This document shows, in pieces, positions 11,101 through 19,686 of a stretch of DNA of 64,000 nt (its first letter is position 1; the number at the start of each line of letters is the position of its first letter). The position numbers were made by a program, and so were the translations under genes. Under the pieces are notes generated by a model. It saw only the letters and a program-made list of their open reading frames with translations, did no database searches and was not told where the DNA came from. Origin of the DNA: Azolla caroliniana (Eukaryota; Polypodiophyta); assembly GCA_043228905.1 (NCBI GenBank), contig JBHGNT010000001.1:28024001-28088000 (forward strand). The letters are read 5' to 3'.

Positions 11101-12490
11101 TGTACAAGGTCAAGTACAACGCCGACGGTTCTGTTAACCGGTACAAAGCCCGGTTAGTGGCGAAGGGATACGCGCAGACCCACGGAATCGACTACGATGA
11201 GACCTTCGCTCCTGTGGCGAAGATGACGACGGTTCGTGTGGTATTGGCGGTTGCTGTGGCAAGGGGGTGGCATCTTCACCAGATGGATGTGAAGAATGCC
11301 TTCCTTTAAGGAGAGCTTGAAGAAGAAGTCTTTATGACTCAGCCCCCTGGATTTCACTCGGAGATGAACAAGTCGGCAGTATGCTGACTGAAGAAGTCGC
11401 TTTACGGCTTGAAGCAAGCCCCTTGAGCCTGGAACACGAAGATCACGCACCGGTTGCGTAAGCTGGGGTTTGCTGTCTCTAAGTCGGACTCTTCATTGTT
11501 CATCCGGCAAGGCTCTGACGGTCCGGTATGTATACTCTTGTATGTGGATGATTTAGTCATCACCGGAACGGGTCTTCCCGAAATCAACCACGTCAAGTCC
11601 CAGTTGTCGGATGCATTCGAAATGAAGGACCTGGGGGACCTTCATTATTTTCTTGGGATCGAAGTGATCCGGACCCCCGATGGCATATTGCTCTCACAAC
11701 GACATTACGTGTTGAATATGTTGTTTAAGTTCGGCATGATGGATTGCCGACCTGTCTCCACACCCCTGGACCGGAACCAGAAGCTCCGTCCCAACTCCGG
11801 ACCGGCCTGCAATGAGAAACGGTTCCGACAGGTTGTGGGAAGTCTGATCTACTTAACCATCACCCGACCCGACATCAGCTATCCGGTCGGCATGGTAAGT
11901 CAGTTCATGCAGAAGCCGACCGTGGAGCACCTTCAATGCGCGCAACGAATATTACGGTATGTCAGCGGCACTAAGGACCGGGGACTGCTATACCGGCGAG
12001 GTATACCCGAAGAGCTTGTCAGTTACACAGATGCTTACTGGGCCGACGATGCGTCTGATCGCCGCTCCACTTCCGGATACATGTTCTCCATAGGTAGCGC
12101 GGCCGTTGCGTGGAGCAGCAAGAAGCAGCCCACAATGGCTTTGTCAAGCACTGAGGCTGAGTACCGGGCCGCTACCGTTGCCACCATTCAAGCCATCTGG
12201 CTTCGGCGACTGCTGCAAGACTTGCGAATCGAGGTGCCGACCCCGATCCCGATTTACTACGATAACATGAGCAGCCTGCAGCTCGCCAGGAACCCTGTGT
12301 TCCATGCTCGCACAAAGCACATCGAGGTGCACTACCACTGCGTGCGTGAGCGGGTCCTGAGCGGTGAAGTTGACCTACGGTATGTTCATACGGATCGGCA
12401 AGTTGCCGACATCTTCACCAAGCCGCTCGGATCGGACAAATTGCAGCACTTTACCGACATGCTTGGTATTCAACATCTCGACGTGCCGCA

Positions 12491-12502
12491 CTTGAGGGGG
12501 AG
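12491..12502 (+). promoter_or_regulatory. Internal copy of the element B polypurine tract
   Basis: CTTGAGGGGGAG, identical to the 12-mer next to the 3' LTR at 13011-13022. It lies where RNase H normally ends and where a Copia polypurine tract normally lies. It may be a former tract displaced by later extension, or a second priming site. Confidence 0.6.
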
Positions 12503-13010
12503 AAGCAAGGGCAAAGTCTCTACCGAAACTGGCAAAGGCAAAAAAACTATTGAATCCATCGGTAAGAGGAGAGCCGGAAGAAGAGGAGACAAGAAGACTC
12601 GGAAGTGGTCCGATGTGGTGAGAGGCCTGAAGTCGGAAGTCGAATCGGAGTGTACCGATTCGGACAAGAGCTGGAACGAGTCGGAGACAGCTGACTCGGA
12701 TCAACAGATGGACCCGGATGAGTCGGATCGACTGAAGGCCAAGGGGACACGAACACAACGGAAGTCGATGCCATCGTGGGAAAACCAACGGATCGGCAAG
12801 CGCCGGAGTCACAGCAACGTGACTGCTGAGATGGGCCTATTGAGCAGACATGCCGACCGAGAGGGTCGAGGCGCGCAGAACCAAAGGGGTCGCGGCAAAC
12901 GGGACCGGACCGGACGAGGAGCGCGAGCAAGGTGGAGTGACGCCAGGAGAAGTCGGTTGAAAGAACCGACTGCCACAGAGGTCGACACTACGACCCCACC
13001 TCAGGTTTAG
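12503..13010 (+). other. Charged C-terminal extension of the element B polyprotein
   Basis: About 170 codons lie between the two identical polypurine tracts. They are rich in Arg, Lys, Ser, Asp and Glu, with no domain I recognise and no stop, although the rest of the frame has six. The 12-mer GGATCGACTGAA occurs here at 12725 and in the LTR at 7728, so derivation from U3-like sequence is possible. It is not a separate gene, because there is no break between RNase H and this segment. Confidence 0.7.
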
Positions 13011-13022
13011 CTTGAGGGGGAG
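13011..13022 (+). promoter_or_regulatory. Element B polypurine tract
   Basis: CTTGAGGGGGAG immediately before the TGTTGAG start of the 3' LTR and directly after the polyprotein stop. Confidence 0.93.
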
Positions 13023-13429
13023 TGTTGAGCGGCAAGCTCAACCGGAGCCGGATCGGCTGAATAAGCCGGAGCCGGTAAGCGAGACGGATCGGGCGAAACG
13101 GATCGGTATGACGGTGAGCAACCGAACCGGCAAGCAGTGGAGGCCGGGTGCAATCCGTAACCGGCAGTCCAATCGGAAGCCTAGAATAGAATAGACTACT
13201 AGGTATCTATAGTCTCGTAGTAAGTGTCAGATGCTCGTGTGAGCATCGAAGTACATGGTACTTCTGTCAGTCCCAAGAGGACTTGTATAAATAGTGCTAC
13301 TTAGCATAGTGTGTAAACACAGAGTCTTGATATAATTTTGAAATTGTGTTATGCTCTCTCTGTCTCTGTCTCTGTCTCTGTCTCTCTGTTGTTCTCTGTT
13401 TTACGCTTCCGCAAACACTTACGTTTACA
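13023..13429 (+). repeat. Element B 3' LTR
   Basis: 407 bp, TGTTGAG...TTTACA, with TATAAAT at 13286-13292. The CT tract here is interrupted into a TCTCTG repeat (about 13354-13388), unlike the pure tract of the 5' LTR. The right flank is the RT gene of element C. Confidence 0.95.
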
Positions 13430-16400
13430 GAAAGCCGAAGATGAATGGGGAGCGGGGTCAAAGCAGACTTGGCCGATTGCATGTTGAAGCGTTCCAAGAC
13501 ACGTCCAATGTAGTCGATTTGAGACAAAAAAAGTTGTCTTTTGGCGCGATTCCGACTAATCTTCATTCCGAGTATGTGTCTTGTCGGACCGAGGTCCTTC
13601 ATGGCAAACTTCAATCGCAGTTTCCGAACGAGTTCGGTGAGCTCTCCGGTATGCCGACCGAAGAGTAGCATGTCGTCCACGTAGATGATGAGGAAGACGG
13701 GAGAACCGTCTTGAGCGGTTTTGGTGAAGAGGCAGTGGTCCTCATCGCTCTTGGAGAAGCCGACCGACTGGATGAAATCGTCGAACTTCTTGTACCACTG
13801 TCAGGGTGCCTGTTTCAGGCCGTAAAGACTCTTCCTGAGTCGGCAGACTAGATGTTCCTGACCGGTGGCCACAAAGCCTTTCGGCTGCTCCATGTAGATT
13901 TCCTCCTGTAGATCACCGTGGAGGAATGCCGTTTTCACATCTAGCTGAATCAGCTCCAAATTGTTGGCAGCCACAACACCGAGCATGAAACGAAGGGTTG
14001 TCATTTTCACCACTGGTGAAAAGATTTCGTTGAAGTTGATGCCATATTCCTGTCGAAATCCCTTCGCAACTAATCTGGCCTTGTACTTTGGGGTGGTCGA
14101 GTCAGACGTCTCCTTTAGTCTATAGACCCACTTGCAAGGAAGAGCACGTTGATTCTTCGGTAAGTCGACCAGATCCCAAGTCTTGTTGGCGCAGATGGAG
14201 TGCATTTCCGACTCCATTGCCAGATGCCAGGTGGCTGAATCGGCAGCTGCCGATGCTTCTTCGTAGGACGTCGGTTCGCCGGCGTCGGTGAAGAAAATTC
14301 CGGGAGAGTACCTCTCCGGAGGTTGCGACAATCTCTCGGATCTTCGAGGTATGACTGGACTGGTCACACCGGGTGTCGATGTCGGATGGTCAAAAGCCGA
14401 GCCATTCGGCTGTGCCGAATCTGTGGATTCGGTGCGAGAGAGGTCGATTACCCGTGAAACCGGTCTCGTGTTGTGTGTTGGGCCATCATGAAGGGTTGGC
14501 ACTTCGAAAAATATTACCCTTTGGATTTCAATAGGCCTTTCGGCCGTTTTGTGCATAGTCAACTCGTTGAACACGACGTCCGAACTTCGGACGATTTGCC
14601 TGTGCTCGGGGTCCTAGAGTCGGTATCCGATCTCGTCGTCGGGTCCATACCCGAGGAAAACGCATTTCCTTGATCTCGGTTCGAGTTTTCGGCGATCGTC
14701 TTTCGGTATGAGGGCGTATGCCTCGCAACCGAAAATCCTCAGCTTGTCATAATTCGGCTTTCTGCCGGTCCATATTTCCTGAGGTATCTTAAGTCCTAGA
14801 GGTCTACTTGGCGACATATTGATTATGTGTACTACCGTGAGTAGAGCCTCTGCCCAGAAGCCATCCGACAGTCCGGAGTGTTGGAGCATGGATACAACGT
14901 GTTCTTGAATCGTCTGATTCATGCGTTCTGCGATTTCGTTCTGCTCCGGACTATATGGTGTCGTATATTCACGTCTAATACCGCGTTCTCGGCAAAATTT
15001 GACGAATTCATCAGATTTGAACTCACCTCCATTGTCGGTTCGGAGACACTTTAGTTTCCGACCGGTCTGGTTTTCGACCATTGCGAGCCAATCTGAGAAG
15101 ATCGAGAACACCCGATCTTTGGTTCTGATGGGGTAAGCCCACACCTTCCGAGTCGAGTTGTCAATGAAACTGACGAAGTACGAGGCACCACCGAGTGACT
15201 GATGTGGCATCGGGCCACAGACGTCCGAGTGGACCAAATCGAGCGGGCTCGACTCTCTTGGTTCTGATGTCGGGTGTGATGTAGCTACCTGTTTGTCGTA
15301 CTGGCAATGCTCGCAAAACTAATGGTCCGAGAAGGAGAGTTTCGGGATGTATTCGGCTCTGGATAGGTGCGTGATGCCGGCCTTGCTGAGGTGTCCAAGT
15401 CGTCCATGCCTAAGGATGACACAGGGATATCTACCAGAAATAAGTCACCCTCTCTGAGTGTGACATACAAAGGGTACAATGAGTGTACCTTTGGTCCTCT
15501 CGCAAGCAGGAGGTTCCCTATGTGGAGTGTCCACCCTCCTGATGAGAAACCAGCACGGATGCTAGCTTCATCAAGTTGTCCGACTGAGATCAAGGGTCGT
15601 GAGAGCTCAGGAACGTGTCGGACGTTGTGTAGTACGAGTGTAGAGCCACCCGGAAGGTTGAGCTCTACGGTGCCGATTCCGATGATAGCACAGTGATGCG
15701 AATTTCCGACCCGAACTGAGTCGGAGTGCCAGTCCGAATATTGTTGAAACTGTGATCGGTGAGGTGTCACGTGATATGACGCGCCCGAGTCCAGAAGCCA
15801 TGTGCTCGATTCCTCAGTCGTAAGCAGAACTTCTGATTCGATTGGATTCTCTATGGACAATATGTTCGGGTCGGTCGTCAATATCTTGGCTGAAGAGCCG
15901 ACGTAGTTGACTTCCTCATGCCGGTTACTCCTCTGATCAGCTCTCTGAGCTTTGTTTGTCCTTGACTTGAGTACCCAATAGTCGGCCTTGATGTGTCCTA
16001 GTTTCTTGCAGTAGTTGCAAATTCGGGTTTCCAAGGACTTGCTGCGGCTTCGCTGATTTGTCAGCGGTCGGAAGAGCTTCTTCCCCGGTTGTTCGATCGG
16101 TCGGTCGAACCTTGTACTACATAGGCTTCTTCTGCCGAGTCTTTGGTGAAAGACTTTCTCCGAGCTGCTTCAGTCAGGATTGCACTTGTGACTTCGGAGT
16201 ACTTGATGGCAGTCGTAGAAGCATTGCACACAGTTGTAACGAAGGTTTCCCAAGAGGAGGGAAGACTGCTCATGAGTATCATTGCTCTGAGTTCATCCTC
16301 GATTGTCGTCCCCTGTGACGAGATTTGGGAGCTCAAACTTTCGTACTCGTTAAGGTGTGCCTGAACCGAATCAGAGTCTTTCATCCGCAAGTTGTAGAGG

Positions 16401-16723
16401 CGCCGGATCAAATACATCTTCGTTGAGGCGACCTTCTTTTCGTAGGTTTCTGACAGCTTCTTCCAAAGTTCGAAGGCTGTCATGCACGATTGCACTATGA
16501 AGTACACTGAATTCGACAGGTGCATCCAAATCGTGGCGCTGACGATTCTGTCCAGCTTCTGCCACTCATTTGCCTTGTATATTTTTGGAGCAATTTCATT
16601 CTCAATCGGATCGATCTGACCCTTGACTATAAGATAGTCCTGCATTTGCTCCTTCCAAAAATTGAAGTTCGAACCGTCGAACCTCCTTAGACTCATTTCC
16701 GATGAGCCGGATGTTGATGCCAT
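13430..16723 (-). pseudogene. Element C gag-pol (Copia), 3'-truncated and interrupted
   Basis: Gag starts at the ATG 16723-16721 (MASTSGS...). A frame change at about 16060-16035 precedes the zinc knuckle, whose last Cys is Tyr (codon 15980-15978, so C-C-H-Y). Protease has LDSGASYH. The frame changes again near 15395, and a TAG interrupts the HHCC region near 15320. The integrase core runs through 15237-14617 to a TAG (14616-14614) at a position where related elements have Trp. RT keeps its first catalytic Asp (LDVKTAFLHG) but is cut by TGA at 13803-13801, directly after KQAP. YVDD is intact at 13683-13672. The frame ends at the B border. Confidence 0.9.
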
Positions 16724-17086
16724 CAGATTCGGTTTCGGTTGACGAAGCTCGGTTTGGAGTTGACTACGAACTTTGTTGGAGTGCAGCCGATCGGATCGGC
16801 TCACCCGATATCGTTCTAGTCGGATTTGAACCCGAGTCGGTTTGGTTTTGGATATATGTATTGTTGAACTTGCTCGAATTGACTCCGGTAACTTGAGGGA
16901 CATAACCGACTGGTCTCCTGGAATGTTGCCGAGTCGGAGTGAGCCCAGTTCGCTTCCGGATATATATGCCAAATACCGATTATTGAAGCCGATTGTCTGG
17001 ACCGATTCTGCTTCGGGTGACTGCAGTGACGAGAGAGACGAATCCAATTGATCCTCCCGAATGTCGATCAGTCGGATGAAGCACAA

Positions 17087-17422
17087 ATTGGGGTTGTTGT
17101 CTTGAGACCGATCTGCACCGAGTGGTTACAACGGGCGGCGAGTAGCGTTCGGTGACCTGTTCGGATGCCGTTTAACCGAGTGGAGCACGATCGTGTCAAT
17201 GTTGCACAAGGGGATTTCACCTTGAGCGGTTACGATCACGAGGAACAGAGTACAGCCGACTGGCTTACTCCAAGAGAAGATGATCTAACGCGATGAGATG
17301 CAAGCCTCGTTTTTCTTCTTCTTCTCTCTTCTCTGTTTCTTCAAATACAAAACAGAAAAAAAGAGGAATGTTGTGATCCAAAGATTCGAATGGCGGCCGA
17401 CAGCGGGATGAAGGACATCCAA
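17087..17422 (-). other. Element C 5' leader region
   Basis: Between the PBS and gag of C. The minus-strand frame of gag stays open upstream of the Met at 16723 as far as about 17086, but has no Copia gag similarity there. Near 17308-17370 it is rich in TTC/AGA repeats. It is probably untranslated leader. Confidence 0.5.
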
Positions 17423-17434
17423 GCTCTGATACCA
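17423..17434 (-). promoter_or_regulatory. Element C primer-binding site (initiator tRNA-Met)
   Basis: TGGTATCAGAGC on the minus strand, two bases from the inner end of the 5' LTR. Confidence 0.95.
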
Positions 17435-17436
17435 AA

Positions 17437-17754
17437 TGTAGGGAATGAACAAGGCCGTCAGTGCGGAAGAGATCACATAGTATGATACTGTGAGGAAGAA
17501 AATATCTGCGTATGAGAAAGGCAAGAACAAAATACGTACAGAGAGAGAGAGAGAGAGAGAGAGCGAGAGGCACAAAGAATATCTATATTCACAAAAGGGC
17601 AACAACTCTATCAATGAACAACCAACCTTTACAAAAAGGTTACAAAGTCACTATATATAGTGACTCACTTAGGGCAACTGCCCTTTAAGTTATTTATAGA
17701 AATAGCCCGAACTTAGGCTCTCTAAGAGGATAGTGTGAATACGTCCATTATACA
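17437..17754 (-). repeat. Element C 5' LTR (sole surviving LTR)
   Basis: 318 bp with TGTA...TACA termini. The minus strand carries TATAAATA at 17698-17691 and a CT tract (GA on the plus strand, 17540-17562). A small palindrome (cactatatatagtg) lies around 17650. The outer border was chosen from the TGTA/TACA terminal inverted repeat, since no second LTR is available for comparison. Confidence 0.82.
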
Positions 17755-18011
17755 TTTGTATTCGATAGTGAGCGTGGTCCCCGCGTCTCGTCGAGGTATT
17801 TGGGGAGCGAAGGATCCCCTTTGCACTCACGGCAGGTAGTACTGAGGTCGCTGAGGCGCAGCTTTTGCCATGCGCGTTCTTCTGCCTGGCGTGTGACGGA
17901 CCTTGTTATTGGCCGGTCTTGTCGTGTTGGTTCTCTGGGTCGTTTGCGGCTAAACATCCATTCGTTGTTGCTCGTCTGTGAGGAAACACAGATCACCAAG
18001 TGTGCCAAAAG
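17755..18011 (-). other. Element H 5' internal region with the start of a reading frame
   Basis: Lies between C and the 5' LTR of H. The minus strand is open for about 85 codons with a basic, Arg-rich segment (RPITRSVTRQAE), reminiscent of N-termini of plant retroelement gag proteins but not diagnostic. No ATG is evident near 18008, so translation would have to start further in. The rest of this frame was separated by the C insertion and the later deletion. Confidence 0.5.
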
Positions 18012-18450
18012 TGTTGCCGTTTAGGAACACGGTCCGTAGTCAGTCCTTCGACCTAGACCTCAAAGTGGGTGTGGAACCACGAACAGGGGTTTAAGCGTAA
18101 TGCGTAAGGGAAGAACCCCTGTACCCTATCAACGTATAAGGGAAGACGGCTACAACCGAATCCCTATCAAGGGTTACACTTACATACTTCAATGCTTAAG
18201 TATTCAAGACACCCACACTAAATTAGCCGTAGCTATACATAGAAAATCAGAGAAGATAGAATTCTATTATCAGGCGTTTCCTTACATTCCCAAAATTACA
18301 CGCACCTCCATCAAAGGTTTTCTGCCCTTTATATATGCAGGCTCTAATTAGCCGTTCACGCTCCCTGCGTGAACCGTTACATGCGTTATGCTCTTATATA
18401 ATTTCTTATTCCTACGCTTTTGTCCGTCGGTTACTATCCGGCGGACAACA
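18012..18450 (-). repeat. LTR of element H, right (5' LTR in element orientation)
   Basis: 439 bp, TGTTGCC...CAACA, followed at once by the CTAAC duplication (18451-18455). Minus-strand TATATAAAG at 18335-18327. Confidence 0.93.
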
Positions 18451-18455
18451 CTAAC

Positions 18456-19686
18456 CTTCAACTTTGATAAGAGCCTCAACAAATAGAAAATGATTACTCT
18501 TCAGATATGGGCTACCATCTTATCGATGAGATTTTGAATATAATGGTCGACATCTAGTTTGCCCTAGGCTATACTATGTATGGATGCCTCTTCTTCATTG
18601 TTTGTTTGCCACACTACCCATTATTGGTTTGTTGGGAATATGAATGAAAATTTCAAGTTTACCACACCCATGCAATACATAACCTTGCCACCCTTAACAT
18701 CTAATGTCTTTGTCATGTCTACCCACCCCAATCACCTCCCTTCTTATACCGCCATCCTTAACATCCCCCAATGTCACCGTCTTTGCACTACCATTATCCA
18801 AACCTTCCACATCCTTTGTTCCATCCCAACCTCTCAATCTCCCCAACCACCCATCAACCAATGTTCTCAAAGATTTCCTCTCCACTTAGTACATATTTCG
18901 TTAGTTGGCTATCTAGTTTTGGGCCAACCTTTTAAGATAGCCCACCCAATAGCCCAAACCTTGAATCAATTAACCCATTTACTTCTTACACATCTACACA
19001 GTGGACATAGAAGTCTGTGAATGAGCACAAAACATGTTGACAAATCCACATCATGATGATTTACACAAAAAGAAGAATCACGAGATCAAGATACATATTA
19101 TCATCTAGTCGTGGCCACTAGAGAGTTCTCGTGGGAGTTCTAAATCACATATGCTATGAACAACCATAGTTAGATGAGAGTCTTGTAATGAGTGCGAATC
19201 CTCGAGAGTGAACTGGCTCTCACACAAGCAACCAAAGCACTACATTGAGGAGAAGAATGAAATGACCCGGATAAGACGACTACGTGATGTAACACTATGT
19301 TGGTGAATTTTATTGGCTATATGATACATGGTCACGATCTCTTAGAGAGTTTTCTCTGGACTCCGAACGAACCATTCTATCCCATGGTTGTTAATAATCC
19401 CTAGACGAATTGATAAATTTAGTTCTCTGGATATTAACAATTTCCATTTCTTGCTTTTCTTTTGCTTCGTATCGAAATCGAGTACATAATAAAAAGCAAA
19501 AACAAATAACAGTCCGCCTCCACAATGTTTTTCTATGTTCTTTTCACAGGGTGGCTCAGAAAACCCTAATTATTTTTGTTTTCTGCTTTCCTTCTTTACA
19601 CAAGGAAAGAAAGAGGCAAAAACCGCAATTCTTCCTCTTCTGCCTAAATAGTTAGATTCAGCGAAGTAAACTGCTCAGCGTCAATC
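18456..19686. other. Upstream region of SEC11
   Basis: Contains the presumed promoter and 5' untranslated region of the SEC11 gene. 18456-19030 has coding-like open stretches on both strands, but I recognise no protein in either; the CA/CCC-rich plus strand makes long frames easy. 19400-19686 is pyrimidine-rich, as expected for a plant 5' UTR. I can point to no clear TATA box. Confidence 0.45.

Larger units (their letters stand above)
8202..13010 (+). pseudogene. Element B gag-pol (Copia), one frame with six internal stops
   Basis: One frame runs from the ATG at 8202 to the stop at 13008-13010. Gag starts with a conserved LDRSNYASW-type motif and has a zinc knuckle (C-W-Y-C...H...C) near 8982. 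Protease reads DSGVS instead of the usual DSGAS (near 9223), a probable C-to-T change. The integrase HHCC and D,D-E core span about 9600-10250. RT runs from about 10960 with an intact YVDD at 11541-11552, and RNase H contains STEAEYRA near 12150. In-frame stops are at 9582 (TAG), 9846 (TGA), 10896 (TAG), 11307 (TAA), 11385 (TGA) and 11424 (TGA). A compensating pair of 1-bp indels lies between about 10175 and 10288. After RNase H the frame stays open for another 170 or so highly charged codons before the final stop, which is unusual for Copia. Confidence 0.93.
7701..13429 (+). mobile_element. Element B: full-length Copia retrotransposon, plus strand, with unlike flanks
   Basis: Both LTRs are 407 bp (7701-8107 and 13023-13429), TGTTGAG...TTTACA, with about 7 substitutions plus CT-tract changes between them. 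PBS is at 8108-8119, a decayed gag-pol frame at 8202-13010 and a polypurine tract at 13011-13022. The 5-bp flanks do not match: ATACT on the left (7696-7700) and GAAAG on the right (13430-13434). The left neighbour is the LTR of A and the right neighbour is the RT gene of C. This is what homologous recombination between two B copies would leave. Confidence 0.95.
13430..17754 (-). mobile_element. Element C: Copia retrotransposon, minus strand, 3' half missing
   Basis: In element orientation it has a 5' LTR (17754-17437), PBS (17434-17423), an untranslated leader, gag, protease, integrase and RT. It ends abruptly at 13430 inside the RT/connection region where B's LTR begins. RNase H, polypurine tract and 3' LTR are absent. 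The outer flank at 17755 is the 5' internal region of H, so C was inserted in H. The 5-bp site TTTGT (17755-17759) has no visible partner. Confidence 0.92.
217..18450 (-). mobile_element. Element H: outer LTR retrotransposon hosting three Copia insertions
   Basis: Two direct repeats of about 440 bp (217-656 and 18012-18450) begin TGTTG, end CAACA and are flanked by CTAAC, defining one LTR element now spread over 18 kb. The orientation is inferred as minus: the LTR carries a TATATAAAG box on that strand (532-540 and 18327-18335), and both remaining coding blocks (17755-18011 and 704-2953) read that way. The LTRs differ at about 20 positions by eye, roughly 5 %. No gag zinc knuckle, protease, integrase or RT belonging to H is visible, but its middle is missing, so it may once have had pol or may always have been non-autonomous (LARD-like). 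The likely primer-binding stretch next to 18012 (TGGCACACTTGG on the minus strand) does not match a tRNA I can name, and no clear polypurine tract lies next to 657. Confidence 0.88.

Noticed and set aside
13297-13680. Minus-strand frame crossing from element C RT into the LTR of B
   Set aside because: Only 13430-13680 is real RT sequence; the rest is chance read-through of the LTR.
17265-17614. Minus-strand frames with Ser-Leu repeats
   Set aside because: Translation of the GA microsatellite in the LTR of C, not a gene.
18580-19020. 146-codon plus-strand frame, and a minus-strand frame at 18885-18694
   Set aside because: No recognisable domain, overlapping frames on both strands, and base composition (CA/CCC-rich) that favours open frames by chance. 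Left as unannotated upstream DNA.
19410-19655. 81-codon frame just upstream of the SEC11 start
   Set aside because: Pyrimidine-rich sequence typical of a 5' UTR; no motif and not in frame with SEC11.
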